60,688 nt of DNA. Origin: Novosphingobium rosa NBRC 15208 (GTDB lineage Bacteria; Pseudomonadota; Alphaproteobacteria; Sphingomonadales; Sphingomonadaceae). Position 1 is the stretch's first letter. Each line of letters starts with the position of its first letter. A program made the translations under genes and the position numbers. Positions 17,594 to 26,710 of the stretch are shown here, in pieces. The notes below the pieces were generated by a model. The model had not been told where the DNA came from. It worked only from the letters and a program-made list of their open reading frames with translations, and did no database searches. Location: the NCBI RefSeq assembly GCF_001598555.1, contig NZ_BCZE01000008.1, positions 1 through 60,688 on the forward strand, in the 5' to 3' direction.

Positions 17594-17926
17594 TCAGTCG
17601 TTGGCGGGGGCGCCGCCCGAAGGCGGGATCACATCGCCGATGGTGGATTTCAGCGCCTTGACCTTCAGGCCCGGCGCCAGCTCCACATCCACATAATCGG
17701 CATCGACCTTGACCACCTTGCCGATGAAGCCGCCGCCGGTCAGCACCTGATCGCCCTTCTTGAGCGCTTCCAGCTTGGCCTTCTGCTGCTTTTGCTGCTG
17801 CATCTGCGGGCGCAGCAGGAAGAACCACATGACCAGACCCATGCCGATAAAGGGCAGGAATTGCAGCCAGGCGGGCGGGCTGTCAGCCGAGGCGGCGGCC
17901 AGCACGGGCAGGAGGGAAACGGTCAT
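17594..17926 (-). CDS. yajC: Preprotein translocase subunit YajC
   Basis: A 110-residue single-span inner membrane protein. The start ATG 17926 gives MTVSLLPVLAAASADSPP before the span (FLPFIGMGLVMWFFLLRPQM) and the typical QQQKQQKAKLEALKKGDQVL, GGFIGKVVKVDADYVDVELA tail. A longer frame begins at 17971 but adds residues without similarity; a GGAGG-like site lies at the chosen start. YajC associates with SecDF. It is the first gene of yajC-secD-secF. Confidence 0.94.
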   Translation of the reverse strand: MTVSLLPVLAAASADSPPAWLQFLPFIGMGLVMWFFLLRPQMQQQKQQKAKLEALKKGDQVLTGGGFIGKVVKVDADYVDVELAPGLKVKALKSTIGDVIPPSGGAPAND

Positions 17927-18195
17927 CGGGCGGTCTTTCGTGATGGAATCGGGATGGTCGCGGAAAGTCATGCTTCACGCGCGCAAAGCTCATGACGAGC
18001 CGCGCGCGGGGCACGCCCCCGGCCAGCGGCGGCGCCTAGCAGGCTTTCGCGCGCAAGGCAACGAAGCGGCCCGGCGAGCGGGGCAAGCGGTTGTGTTCGG
18101 GTATTTTTCCACAGGCATGCGCAGGGGCCGGATCATTTTTTGCAAAACAGGCGCTTGCCATCCGGGAAAGCCCCGCATATAGGGCGCCCTCCGGT

Positions 18196-18272
18196 CGGGA
18201 CGTAGCGCAGCCTGGTAGCGCATCACACTGGGGGTGTGGGGGTCGGAGGTTCGAATCCTCTCGTCCCGACCA
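18196..18272 (+). tRNA. tRNA-Pro (GGG)
   Basis: A complete 77-nt cloverleaf with encoded CCA. The acceptor 5' strand CGGGACG pairs with CGTCCCG. The D loop has AGCGCAGCCTGGTAGCGC, the anticodon loop CTGGGGG gives anticodon GGG, and the T arm is GGAGGTTCGAATCCTCT. A perfect terminator hairpin begins immediately 3'. Confidence 0.96.
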
Positions 18273-18273
18273 A

Positions 18274-18319
18274 TTGAAAAAGCCGTTTCCTGCCCCGCGC
18301 AGGAAGCGGCTTTTTCAAT
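18274..18319. terminator. Perfect bidirectional terminator after tRNA-Pro(GGG)
   Basis: TTGAAAAAGCCGTTTCCTG and CAGGAAGCGGCTTTTTCAA form a long stem with A5/T5 tracts. It ends the tRNA transcript and precedes the flavoprotein gene. Confidence 0.9.
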
Positions 18320-18391
18320 TTGCGGCCCTCGAATTTGACGATCCGCGAACCGCAATTGACGGCGCCGTTTTTTCCGCCAACGTTGCGCACC

Positions 18392-19615
18392 ATGAGCAAC
18401 AAAGACATCGTGATCGTCGGCGGGGGCCATGCAGGTGCGCAATGCGCCATTGCCCTGCGCCAAGGGGGATTTACCGGCAGCATCGCGCTCATCGGGCGCG
18501 AGCATGAGCCGCCTTATGAGCGTCCGCCGCTCTCCAAGGAATATTTCGCCCGCGAAAAGACCTTCGAGCGACTCTATATCCGCCCGCCCCAGTTCTGGGT
18601 CGAGAAAGAGATCGAGCTGCTGCTGGGCGTGGAAGTCACCAAGGTCGATCCCGAAGCTCACACCGTCACCCTCTCCACCGGCGAGGACATCACCTATGGC
18701 CAGCTGGTCTGGGCGGCGGGCGGCGATCCGCGCCGCCTCTCGGGCGAAGGCGCCGATCTGGCGGGCGTCCATGCCGTGCGCACCCGCGAGGATTGCGACC
18801 GCCTGATGGGCGAGGTCGATGGCGGCGTGAAGAAGATCGCGGTGATCGGGGGCGGCTATATCGGGCTGGAGGCAGCCGCCGTGCTCACCAAGCTGGGCTG
18901 CCATGTCACCCTGCTGGAGGCCGCGCCCCGCGTGCTGGCCCGCGTGGCGGGCGAGGAACTCTCCGCCTTCTATGAAGCCGAGCATCGCGCCCATGGCGTC
19001 GATCTGCGCACCGGTGTCAGCGTGGCCGGGCTGATCGGCCAGGGCCGGGTGCGCGGCGTGAAGCTGGGCGATGGCACTGAAATCCCCGCCGACGCCGTGA
19101 TCGTGGGCATCGGCATCATCGCCGCCGTGGCGCCGCTGATCGAAGCCGGCGCGATGGGCGCCAATGGCGTGGATGTGGACGAGCTGTGCCGCACCTCCCT
19201 GCCTGACATCTATGCCATCGGCGACTGCGCCAGCTTCGCTTGCGATTATGCGGGCGGCGCGGTGATGCGCGTCGAATCGGTGCAGAACGCCAACGATCAG
19301 GCCACCTGCGTGGCCAAGGCGATTCTCGGCAATCCGGCGCCCTATCGCGCTTTCCCGTGGTTCTGGTCGAACCAGTATGATCTGAAGCTGCAGACCGCAG
19401 GCATTTCGCTGGGCCATGACGCCACCGTGCTGCGCGGATCGCCCGAGGCGCGCGCCTTCTCGGTGATCTATCTGAAGGGCGGCAAGATCATCGCCATCGA
19501 CAGCGTCAATGTGGTGAAGGACTATGTGCAGGGCCGCAAGCTGATCGAGGCCGGCGCCAGCCCCGATCCCGCGAAGCTGGCCGACACCGCCGTGCCGCTG
19601 AAGGAACTGCTGTAA
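18392..19615 (+). CDS. FAD-dependent ferredoxin/rubredoxin reductase family oxidoreductase
   Basis: A 407-residue pyridine-nucleotide disulfide-fold flavoprotein without the redox-active CxxxxC pair. The N-terminal FAD Rossmann motif is [20 protein letters not shown]; the NAD(P)H Rossmann motif is [20 protein letters not shown] near residue 150; the FAD-binding [10 protein letters not shown] lies near residue 270; the [15 protein letters not shown] block in the C-terminal domain is typical of reductases that serve P450 or dioxygenase ferredoxins. The electron acceptor is not encoded nearby. ATG 18392 begins at the conserved region. A strong terminator follows. Confidence 0.92.
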   Translation: MSNKDIVIVGGGHAGAQCAIALRQGGFTGSIALIGREHEPPYERPPLSKEYFAREKTFERLYIRPPQFWVEKEIELLLGVEVTKVDPEAHTVTLSTGEDITYGQLVWAAGGDPRRLSGEGADLAGVHAVRTREDCDRLMGEVDGGVKKIAVIGGGYIGLEAAAVLTKLGCHVTLLEAAPRVLARVAGEELSAFYEAEHRAHGVDLRTGVSVAGLIGQGRVRGVKLGDGTEIPADAVIVGIGIIAAVAPLIEAGAMGANGVDVDELCRTSLPDIYAIGDCASFACDYAGGAVMRVESVQNANDQATCVAKAILGNPAPYRAFPWFWSNQYDLKLQTAGISLGHDATVLRGSPEARAFSVIYLKGGKIIAIDSVNVVKDYVQGRKLIEAGASPDPAKLADTAVPLKELL

Positions 19616-19620
19616 GTCGA

Positions 19621-19657
19621 AATGCCGCGCCGGACACTGCTTCCGGCGCGGCATTTT
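19621..19657 (+). terminator. Rho-independent terminator after the flavoprotein gene
   Basis: AATGCCGCGCCGG and CCGGCGCGGCATTTT form a strong stem followed by TTTTCC, a few bases after the stop codon. Confidence 0.85.
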
Positions 19658-19716
19658 CCTAACATCACCCATTCGGTTATTTTTCGAGATCCTGCCCGCC
19701 AAGAAGGATCTCACCC

Positions 19717-20130
19717 ATGCCCCTGCTCGACACGCTGATCTCGCCGGTCTCCGCCCTGCTCGACCGCATCATCCCCGACAAGGCCCAGCGCGACGCCGCC
19801 AAGCTGCAGCTGCTGCAGCTGCAGGGCACGCAGGAACTCCAGACCCTGCAGACCCAGCTCTCCGCCATCGTCGCCGAGGCCAATTCCAACGATCCCTGGA
19901 CCAGCCGGGCCCGCCCCAGCTTCCTCTATGTGATGTACATCATCATCCTCTGCGCGATCCCCATGGGCATGCTCTCGGCCTTCCGGCCCGATATGGCCAA
20001 AGCCATCGCCACGGGGATGAACGCCTATCTGGAAGGCATTCCGGACTCGCTCTACACGCTCTTCGGCAGCGGCTATCTGGGCTACACCGCCGCGCGCCAG
20101 TGGGGCAAGGCCAAGGGCACCGACAGGTAA
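19717..20130 (+). CDS. Orphan holin-like protein of the gene-transfer-agent 3TM type
   Basis: A 137-residue protein that fits the GTA-type three-transmembrane holin family. An amphipathic N-terminus (PLLDTLISPVSALLDRIIPD) is followed by a Gln/Leu-rich helix (QRDAAKLQLLQLQGTQELQT), the conserved NSNDPWTSRARPSFLYVMY motif, hydrophobic spans (IILCAIPMGMLSAF; SLYTLFGSGYLGYTAARQ) and a basic tail. Holins permeabilise the inner membrane for endolysin release. No other phage or GTA structural genes are near; the next gene is aroQ. An RBS (AAGGA) precedes the ATG. Family membership is by recall of the pattern, not by search. Confidence 0.83.
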   Translation: MPLLDTLISPVSALLDRIIPDKAQRDAAKLQLLQLQGTQELQTLQTQLSAIVAEANSNDPWTSRARPSFLYVMYIIILCAIPMGMLSAFRPDMAKAIATGMNAYLEGIPDSLYTLFGSGYLGYTAARQWGKAKGTDR

Positions 20131-20217
20131 TGCAGGCCCCGCAAGGGCGGCTCCCCGCCCTTGCACCCCCGCCCTCTGCCTGTATGACGGACGAAACTCC
20201 CGAAACAGGTAGATACC

Positions 20218-20670
20218 ATGAGCGACAGCACCTCCACCTCCGGCACCGTCTATGTTCTCAACGGCCCCAACATCAATCTGCTGGGCACCCGCGAACCACA
20301 TATTTACGGTCACGAGACGCTGGCGGACATCAACGCGCGGCTGGTCGCTCAGGGCGAAACGCTGGGGCTGACGGTCAAGGCCCTGCAGTCCAACCACGAA
20401 GGCGTGCTGATCGACTGGCTCCACGAAGCCAATGCGACGGGGGCCAAGGCCGTGATCCTGAACGGCGGCGCCTACACCCACACCAGCCTCGCCATTCATG
20501 ACGCGATCAAGGCCATCACCGTGCCGGTGATCGAGGTTCACCTCTCAAACCCCCACAAGCGCGAGGAATTCCGCCACAAGAGCTACATCGGCATGGCCGC
20601 GATGGCGACGATTGCGGGTTTCGGCGCAAGGTCCTATACGCTGGCCATCGATGCCGTGGCGGCGCTGTAA
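20218..20670 (+). CDS. aroQ: Type II 3-dehydroquinate dehydratase
   Basis: A 150-residue class II dehydroquinase, shikimate pathway step three. Hallmarks are VLNGPNINLLGTREPHIYG with the essential Arg and Tyr, QSNHEGVLIDWLHEA, the catalytic-His segment NGGAYTHTSLAIHDAI, and IEVHLSNPHKREEFRHKS. The order aroQ-accB-accC is a common bacterial arrangement. accB starts 97 bp downstream on the same strand. Confidence 0.97.
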   Translation: MSDSTSTSGTVYVLNGPNINLLGTREPHIYGHETLADINARLVAQGETLGLTVKALQSNHEGVLIDWLHEANATGAKAVILNGGAYTHTSLAIHDAIKAITVPVIEVHLSNPHKREEFRHKSYIGMAAMATIAGFGARSYTLAIDAVAAL

Positions 20671-20767
20671 GGCGCGGGCCCGGCAAAAACCCTGCGCCTG
20701 CCCCTTGCCCCCCGGTTTCCACGGGCCTAGGGGCACGCGCTGATCTATTTTTCGCCAAGGGGACCCC

Positions 20768-21268
20768 ATGAGCGACGACAACAACACGGGCCGCGACGGC
20801 AAGACCGGCGACCTGGGCATGAATATCGACGGCACGCTGGTGCGCGAACTGGCCGAGCTGCTGGCCGAAACCAACCTGACCGAGATCGAGGTCGCCGATG
20901 GCGCTCGCAAGATCCGCGTCGTGCGTGGCGCCCCCAATGTGGTGGCTGCCGCTCCCGTGGCCTATGCGCCCGCGCCGCTGGCCGCCGCGCCTGCCGCCGC
21001 TGCCCCGGCTGCCGCTGCCGAGCCCGCCTTCGATGGCAAGCCCGTGAAGTCGCCCATGGTCGGCACCGCCTATCTGGCCGCCGAGCCGGGCGCTCCCGAC
21101 TTCGTCAGCGTGGGCAAGGCCGTGAAGGCCGGTGACACGCTGCTGATCGTGGAAGCCATGAAGGTGATGAACCCCATCACCGCCCCCACCGCCGGCACGG
21201 TCAAGGCCATCCTGATCGACAACGGCCAGCCGGTCGAATTCGACCAGCCGCTGGTGGTGATCGGCTAA
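20768..21268 (+). CDS. accB: Biotin carboxyl carrier protein of acetyl-CoA carboxylase
   Basis: A 166-residue BCCP. The N-terminal helical part contacts biotin carboxylase, an Ala/Pro-rich linker spans about residues 60-88, and the biotinyl domain carries [10 protein letters not shown] with the biotinylated Lys132, plus the thumb region. It carries carboxybiotin between AccC and AccAD in fatty acid synthesis. An AAGGGGA site precedes the ATG, and accC starts 7 bp after its stop. Confidence 0.97.
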   Translation: MSDDNNTGRDGKTGDLGMNIDGTLVRELAELLAETNLTEIEVADGARKIRVVRGAPNVVAAAPVAYAPAPLAAAPAAAAPAAAAEPAFDGKPVKSPMVGTAYLAAEPGAPDFVSVGKAVKAGDTLLIVEAMKVMNPITAPTAGTVKAILIDNGQPVEFDQPLVVIG

Positions 21269-21275
21269 GCCGACC

Positions 21276-22625
21276 ATGGCCATCAAACGCATCCTGATCG
21301 CCAACCGGGGCGAAATCGCTCTGCGCATCCTGCGGGCCGCGCATGAAATGGGCATCGAGACGGTGGCGGTCCATTCCACCGCCGACGCCGATGCCATGCA
21401 TGTGCGCCTGGCCACCAATGCCGTGTGCATCGGGCCGCCCGCCGCCAAGGACAGCTATCTCAACGTGGCCGCCATCATCAGCGCGGCCGAGATCACCGGC
21501 GCGGATGCGATCCACCCCGGCTATGGCTTCCTTTCGGAAAATGCCCGCTTCGCCGAAATCGTCGAAGCGCATGGCATCACCTGGATCGGCCCCAAGCCCG
21601 AGCATATCCGCACCATGGGCGACAAGGTCACCGCCAAGAAGACGGCGGGCGATCTGGGCATGCCGCTGGTGCCCGGTTCGGCAGGCGCGGTTTCGGATGT
21701 GGATGAGGCCCATGCGATCGCCGAGGAAATCGGCTATCCGGTGATCATCAAGGCGGCCAGCGGTGGCGGCGGGCGCGGCATGAAGGTGTGCAATGCACCC
21801 GAAGAGCTGGAAACGCTGATGCAGCAGGCCGGCTCCGAGGCGAAGGCCGCTTTCGGCGACGCCACGGTCTACATCGAGAAGTATCTCGGCAATCCGCGCC
21901 ACATCGAATTCCAGATCTTCGGCGACGGCAAGGGTGAAGCCATTCACCTGGGTGAGCGCGACTGCTCGCTGCAGCGCCGCCACCAGAAGGTGCTGGAAGA
22001 GGCCCCCTCGCCCGTCATCACGCCGGAAGAGCGGGCGCGCATGGGCGGCATCGTGGCCAAGGCCATGGCCGACATGCAGTATCGCGGCGCCGGCACCATC
22101 GAGTTCCTGTGGGAAAAGGGTGAGTTCTACTTCATCGAGATGAACACCCGTCTGCAGGTGGAGCATCCCGTCACCGAAGCCATCACCGGCCTCGATCTGG
22201 TGCGCGAGCAGATCCGCATTGCCGACGGCCAGCCGCTGTCGGTCCGCCAAGAGGATGTCGAATTCCGTGGCCATGCCATCGAATGCCGCATCAACGCCGA
22301 GGATCCCTGGACCTTCGCGCCCTCGCCCGGTCTGGTGGAGCATTATCACGCCTCGGGCGGGTTGAATGTGCGCGTGGATAGCGGGCTCTATGCCGGTTAC
22401 CGCATCCCGCCCTACTACGATTCGATGATCGCCAAGCTGATCGTCTATGGCCGCACGCGTGAGGGCTGCATCATGCGCCTGAAGCGCGCTCTGGAAGAGA
22501 TGGTGATTCAGGGGCCGAAGACCTCGATCCCCCTGCATCAGGCTCTGCTGCAGGAGCCCGACTTCCGCAGCGGTGATTACACCATCAAGTGGCTGGAAGA
22601 GTGGTTGGCCAAGAAGGTCAATTAA
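21276..22625 (+). CDS. accC: Biotin carboxylase subunit of acetyl-CoA carboxylase
   Basis: A 449-residue ATP-grasp enzyme that carboxylates biotin on AccB. Motifs are [39 protein letters not shown], the glycine-rich lid [33 protein letters not shown], and the catalytic [18 protein letters not shown]. Length and motif order are normal. It is co-transcribed with accB. A complete palindromic element starts 11 bp after the stop. Confidence 0.98.
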   Translation: MAIKRILIANRGEIALRILRAAHEMGIETVAVHSTADADAMHVRLATNAVCIGPPAAKDSYLNVAAIISAAEITGADAIHPGYGFLSENARFAEIVEAHGITWIGPKPEHIRTMGDKVTAKKTAGDLGMPLVPGSAGAVSDVDEAHAIAEEIGYPVIIKAASGGGGRGMKVCNAPEELETLMQQAGSEAKAAFGDATVYIEKYLGNPRHIEFQIFGDGKGEAIHLGERDCSLQRRHQKVLEEAPSPVITPEERARMGGIVAKAMADMQYRGAGTIEFLWEKGEFYFIEMNTRLQVEHPVTEAITGLDLVREQIRIADGQPLSVRQEDVEFRGHAIECRINAEDPWTFAPSPGLVEHYHASGGLNVRVDSGLYAGYRIPPYYDSMIAKLIVYGRTREGCIMRLKRALEEMVIQGPKTSIPLHQALLQEPDFRSGDYTIKWLEEWLAKKVN

Positions 22626-22636
22626 GGAAAGAGAAG

Positions 22637-22861
22637 TGCGAGGGGGTTACCCCCTCGCGCTCCCATGACGTCTCCCGACGATAAGGCAGCGGCATCCCAA
22701 GGGTGCGCGACCTTCCCACGGGCACAGAAAAGGCGCCGCAGGCAGGAATGCCCGGGCGCCTTTTCTCGTTTGGAGGCCTGCGGCGCTGCAAGCTGGGCGC
22801 AAGGCCGAACCCATGGCGCAACGTAGACATTAAAGGGAGCGCGAGGGCGATGGCCCTCGCA
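22637..22861 (+). repeat. Complete palindromic element (A-end to B-end), about 225 bp
   Basis: The left A-end (22637-22666) is the hairpin GCGAGGGGGTTACCCCCTCGC, then GCTCCCATGACGTCTCCCGACG. The right B-end (22834-22861), inverted, is AGGGAGCGCGAGGGCGATGGCCCTCGCA preceded by GGCCGAACCCATGGCGCAAC. The interior holds a further stem, GGGCGCC with flanking AGGCGCC copies (22728-22762). It separates convergent accC and the Lrp-type gene. Confidence 0.82.
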
Positions 22862-22887
22862 TCTTCCCTTTTAACCCCTTGAAAACA

Positions 22888-23355
22888 TCAAACCTCCAAC
22901 GGCACGCCCGGAATATGCTTCGAGGTGCGGATCGTCAGCGAAGTCTTAACGCTTGCAACGTTAGGCGCGGGTGTCAGCTTGCTGGTCAGGAACTCCTGGA
23001 AGCTCTGCAGGTCGCGGCTGACGATTTTCAGGATGAAGTCGATTTCGCCATTGAGCATATGGCATTCGCGCACTTCGGGAAGCTGGCGAACGTGATCTTC
23101 GAACTGCCTCAGCGAGTCTTCGGCCTGACTCTTCAGGGACACCATGGCGAAGACGGTGATGGCGAAACCCAGCTTGGCAGCGTCGAGTTCGGCGTGGTAG
23201 CCGCGAATCACGCCCATTTCCTCCAGCGCGCGCACGCGGCGCAGGCAGGGCGGTGCGGTGAGGCCGACGCGCTGCGCCAGTTCGACGTTGGTTACGCGCC
23301 CTTCGTCCTGCAGCTCGGCGAGCAGCCGGCGATCGATCTGGTCCAGATTGGCCAT
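22888..23355 (-). CDS. Lrp/AsnC-family transcriptional regulator
   Basis: A 155-residue regulator. The N-terminal winged helix-turn-helix reads LDQIDRRLLAELQDEGRVTNVELAQRVGL with the recognition helix TAPPCLRRVRALEEMGVI. The C-terminal RAM domain (GYHAELDAAKLGFAITVFAMVSL ... ECHMLNGEIDFILKIV) binds amino acids in known members. It stands alone and its regulon cannot be seen. The 5' side faces a 310-bp intergenic space toward the kinase-like gene. Confidence 0.93.
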   Translation of the reverse strand: MANLDQIDRRLLAELQDEGRVTNVELAQRVGLTAPPCLRRVRALEEMGVIRGYHAELDAAKLGFAITVFAMVSLKSQAEDSLRQFEDHVRQLPEVRECHMLNGEIDFILKIVSRDLQSFQEFLTSKLTPAPNVASVKTSLTIRTSKHIPGVPLEV

Positions 23356-23666
23356 AAACCTCGTGAAAACCCCACCCTATGCAAAATGCAGGATTAGCCT
23401 ACATTGGAGGAAACAAACGCTGCCTGCGTTGCGGCAGCTGATAATAATATTGTCTATGCCCGCAATCGTCCCGCTTTGCAACGTGCTCTGCGATGGGTCT
23501 TTCGCCTTATGGCCAAGCTGCTAGGCAAGGTCATGACGGAGGCTGAGGCGGGATATGCCCCGGCTTTGTCGCGTTGGCATTCGGCTCCGCCGCGTTGGCA
23601 TCGCCGTAACCAAATGCGTTGTAATCATATGGGCTGCTTGCCCCCAGAGGTGCTTCGAATCGCTTG
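23356..23666. other. Divergent intergenic region of about 310 bp
   Basis: It lies between the lrp-type gene and the kinase-like gene and should hold both promoters. No family-like ORF is visible. GTAACC occurs at 23609 but lacks a matching CGTA element at 16 bp, unlike the bufferin promoters. Confidence 0.4.
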
Positions 23667-25433
23667 ATGCTCTATGATGATCGCCTTGCCACGGTGTTGC
23701 GGCTGGTCCCGATGGGGGCCAGTGTCGCGCGCATTCAGCTGCGGCAGCTGATCGATCTGCTGGGCACCATGCCGGCGGAGGCGAGCGGCCCGCTGGTGGA
23801 TAGCGCCTATCAGCGGCTGGGCGAACTCGCGGCGAAGATCCCGGCAACGGACCGCGCGCGGATGCTGGGCCAGCCGGGGCAGCGCCTGCGCTCGCCGCGC
23901 CTGATGGCGGCGCTGTGCGGCATGGAGCCTGCCGTGGCGTCGGCGGCGATCCGCTCGGCGGAGCTGGGCGATGAACAATGGCTGGATCTGATCCCCGCCC
24001 TGCCCCTGCATGCGCGCGGCACTCTGCGCGAAAGGGCCGATCTGCCGCCTCGCGCCCGCACTTTGCTGGCACGGCTGGGCATTGCCGAAAGGGGCCTGCC
24101 CGCGCCCGAAGAGCCTGTCCCTGAAGAGGTTATCGCACCTCAACAGGCCGAGCCGATCATCGCGCAGCCTGCCCCGCTTGAACGGGTGGCGGAACGTCCC
24201 ACGGTCGAACCGCAGCCCCCAAGCTTTCTGGGTCAACCGGCTGAGGCCCCGCCGCCCGGTGACAGCAGCATCGGCGCCATCGTCCGCCGGATCGAGGCGT
24301 TCCGCCGCGCCCGCAACGCCACGCCTGCCACCGATGCGCCGCAACTGCCGCTCGATGGCGATGTCACGCCGTTCAACCCGATTCGCGCCTTCGATTTCAC
24401 CAGCGACACCGAAGGCCGCATCACCTGGGCCGAGGGCGGCATGGCCCCCATGGCGGTCGGCCATCTGCTGGCCCATCATCCGGCGCTGGCGCTGGCGGTG
24501 CGGCAACATCAGCCCTTCCGCGCTATCACCATCGCGCTGGAGGGCGCTCAGGGCATCGCGGGTGACTGGCAGGTCGATGGCGTGCCGCGCTTCGATGCGC
24601 TGAGTGGTCGCTTCGTGGGCCATATGGGCCGCTTGCGCCGCCCGGTGGGCAATGAGGCGCAGAAGGCCCCGCCTTCCGGTGGGGGCGACCGGCTGCGTCA
24701 GGTGCTTCATGAGCTGCGCACGCCGGTCAACGCCATTCAGGGCTTTTCCGAGATCATCCAGCAACAGCTCTTCGGCCCCACGCCGCATGAATATCGCGCG
24801 CTGGCCGCCGTCATCGCCGCTGACAGCGCGCGCATGCTCGCCGGTTTCGAAGAGCTGGAACGCTTCGCCCGCCTCGACAGCGGCGCCATGGAACTGGCCA
24901 GCGGCGCCTGCGACATGGCCGAATGTCTCACGGTCGCGCTGGCCCGGCTGGCGCCTCAGGCGCGGGCGCGCGGGCTGCATATGGCGCTTGCGGGCGCAGA
25001 GGCCATCGTGCCCGTCGCCCTGCCCGCGCTGGAGGCCGAAAGGCTGGTCTGGCGCCTGCTCGCCGCGCTTTCCAGCCATGCGGTGGCGGGCGAGCAGCTG
25101 ACGGTCTCGCTCACGCAGGCGCCGGAGCAGGCCGGGGGCCAGATCACCATCGTCATGTCGCTGCCCGCCGCTCTGGCCGGGCTCGGCAATGTCGGGCTGT
25201 TCCATGCCGGCACCGGCGATGGTCATGGGTCAGGCGGCGCGCCATGGGCGGGCATGTTCGGCACCGGCTTCGCCCTGCGCCTTGCCGCCGCCGAGGCGCG
25301 CGCGGCAGGTGGCCGCCTGCTGCGTGAAAAAGATCGATTGTCATTACTTTTGCCGGGGTTGACCCGCATGCCGCTCGAACCTAGCGAAGACCATCCCGGC
25401 GACAAGGGACAGTCCGCAAGCTCAGCGGCCTGA
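23667..25433 (+). CDS. Histidine kinase-like protein with degenerate ATPase domain
   Basis: A 588-residue cytoplasmic protein. The N-terminal ~150 residues are helical and Arg/Leu-rich, with no recognised domain. A Pro/Glu-rich linker (residues ~155-200) follows. A PAS-like or unassigned segment surrounds the FDFTSDTEGRITWAEGG motif, then a canonical HisKA H box LHELRTPVNAIQGFSEIIQ. The ATPase domain is atypical: at the N box I see LLAALSSHAVAGEQL instead of N-E-N-A-K, no DxGxG G1 box, and only a G2-like GTGFALRLAAAEARAAGG. It may be a pseudokinase or a DivL/PleC-like regulator. The polysaccharide deacetylase starts 9 bp after its stop, so they are co-transcribed. Confidence 0.7.
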   Translation: MLYDDRLATVLRLVPMGASVARIQLRQLIDLLGTMPAEASGPLVDSAYQRLGELAAKIPATDRARMLGQPGQRLRSPRLMAALCGMEPAVASAAIRSAELGDEQWLDLIPALPLHARGTLRERADLPPRARTLLARLGIAERGLPAPEEPVPEEVIAPQQAEPIIAQPAPLERVAERPTVEPQPPSFLGQPAEAPPPGDSSIGAIVRRIEAFRRARNATPATDAPQLPLDGDVTPFNPIRAFDFTSDTEGRITWAEGGMAPMAVGHLLAHHPALALAVRQHQPFRAITIALEGAQGIAGDWQVDGVPRFDALSGRFVGHMGRLRRPVGNEAQKAPPSGGGDRLRQVLHELRTPVNAIQGFSEIIQQQLFGPTPHEYRALAAVIAADSARMLAGFEELERFARLDSGAMELASGACDMAECLTVALARLAPQARARGLHMALAGAEAIVPVALPALEAERLVWRLLAALSSHAVAGEQLTVSLTQAPEQAGGQITIVMSLPAALAGLGNVGLFHAGTGDGHGSGGAPWAGMFGTGFALRLAAAEARAAGGRLLREKDRLSLLLPGLTRMPLEPSEDHPGDKGQSASSAA

Positions 25434-25442
25434 GCGCGCCGG

Positions 25443-26459
25443 ATGAGGCAAGATGTGGCAAGCCCTCGATTGAGCGACGCTCCGGCTCCCGATGCTCTGG
25501 TGCGTTTCAGGGATGGCATGGGCCAGCGCTTCCTGCTGACCGTGGACACCGAGGAAGAATTCGACTGGACCCAGCCGCTGCGCGCCAGCGGCCACACCGT
25601 GGATACGGTGGGCTGGATCACCAAGTTTCAGGAGTTCTGCGGCGGCTTCGGCGTGGTCCCGGTCTATCTGATCGACTATCCCATCGCCACCTCGCCGCTG
25701 GCCGCCGAGGTGCTGCGCGAACCGCTGGCGCAGGGCAAGGCCGAGGTGGGCGTGCAGCTGCACCCCTGGGTCAACCCGCCGCATGAGGAAGAGGTCAACC
25801 AGCACAACAGCTTCGCGGGCAATCTGCCCTATGAGCTGGAGCGCGCCAAATTCATGCATCTGCATGAGACGATCCAGCGCAATTTCGGCGTGAAGCCGCT
25901 GATCTACCGCGCCGGGCGCTATGGCACCGGGCCCAACACCGCCGCCATTCTGCAGGAAGCGGGCATCGCCATCGACACCTCGGTGCGCTCGCGCTTCGAT
26001 TATTCGCCGGGCGGCGGGCCCGATTACAGCCATCTGGGCCTGCGCCCCTGGTGGGTGGATGAGGCGCGCACGCTGATGGAGCTGCCGCTGACCTCGGTCT
26101 TTGCGGGCGGCATGCGGCGCTGGGGGCAGAGCCTGTTTCCGGCGGTGTCGCGCATGGGGCGGATGCAGGGGCTGATGGCGCGGCTGCGCCTGCTCGACCG
26201 CATTCCGCTCACCCCCGAGGGCGTGACCATCGCCGAGGCCTTGCGCGCGGTGGATCTGGCGGTGGCGGCGAAGCTGCCGGTGGTGGTGCTGTCGTTCCAC
26301 AGCCCCTCGCTCAGCCCGGGCTACACGCCCTATGTGCGCACGGCGGGCGATCTGGACCGCATGTATGACTGGTGGCGCGCGGTGTTCACGCGGCTGATCG
26401 CGGCGCGGGTGAAGCCGACATCGGTGAAGGAAATCATGGAATCGGTGGTGCTTGCCTAG
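25443..26459 (+). CDS. Polysaccharide deacetylase family protein (NodB-like fold)
   Basis: A 338-residue protein. The first NodB motif is FLLTVDTEEEFDWTQP (paired acidic residues); later blocks are VGVQLHPWVNPPHEEE (metal-binding His), LIYRAGRYGTGPNTAAIL and VVVLSFHSPSLSPGYTPY. These fit WalW-type deacetylases associated with cell-surface polysaccharides. It has no signal peptide, so it may act in the cytoplasm. It overlaps no gene and directly follows the kinase-like gene, with tRNA-Ile downstream. Substrate is unknown. Confidence 0.84.
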   Translation: MRQDVASPRLSDAPAPDALVRFRDGMGQRFLLTVDTEEEFDWTQPLRASGHTVDTVGWITKFQEFCGGFGVVPVYLIDYPIATSPLAAEVLREPLAQGKAEVGVQLHPWVNPPHEEEVNQHNSFAGNLPYELERAKFMHLHETIQRNFGVKPLIYRAGRYGTGPNTAAILQEAGIAIDTSVRSRFDYSPGGGPDYSHLGLRPWWVDEARTLMELPLTSVFAGGMRRWGQSLFPAVSRMGRMQGLMARLRLLDRIPLTPEGVTIAEALRAVDLAVAAKLPVVVLSFHSPSLSPGYTPYVRTAGDLDRMYDWWRAVFTRLIAARVKPTSVKEIMESVVLA

Positions 26460-26493
26460 CGCGCCTCTCGCCGCTAACGGACATGCACCGGTG

Positions 26494-26569
26494 GGGCCTG
26501 TAGCTCAGCGGTTAGAGCTGGCCGCTCATAACGGCTAGGTCGCGGGTTCGAATCCTGCCGGGCCCACCA
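26494..26569 (+). tRNA. tRNA-Ile2 (CAU anticodon, lysidine-modified type)
   Basis: A complete 76-nt cloverleaf with CCA. The acceptor GGGCCTG pairs with CGGGCCC, so position 1-72 is G-C and it is not an initiator tRNA. The anticodon loop CTCATAA reads CAU. The stem and variable region (GGCCG-loop-CGGCT, AGGTCGC) closely match tRNA-Ile2 rather than elongator tRNA-Met. Automated tools may label it tRNA-Met. Confidence 0.9.
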
Positions 26570-26710
26570 ACGCCTTTGCAAGCGCCTGAAAAAGCGCAGG
26601 GCGTCGCAAATCAGCGCGTGCCATACGTCTGCTGTGAAGCAAGCCGATCTTCACCAATCGCCATGGATGGTCTAAACCCGCCCCCATGACGAGGCCAAAC
26701 AAGGCCATGC

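Noticed and set aside
23605..23640. A GTAACC box near the kinase-like gene as a fifth SigF promoter
   Set aside because: After 16 bp the sequence reads TATG, not CGTA, and the downstream gene has no link to copper handling.
26494..26569. Labelling the CAU-anticodon tRNA as tRNA-Met
   Set aside because: Stem and variable-loop bases match tRNA-Ile2, and the 1-72 pair is G-C, excluding initiator tRNA.
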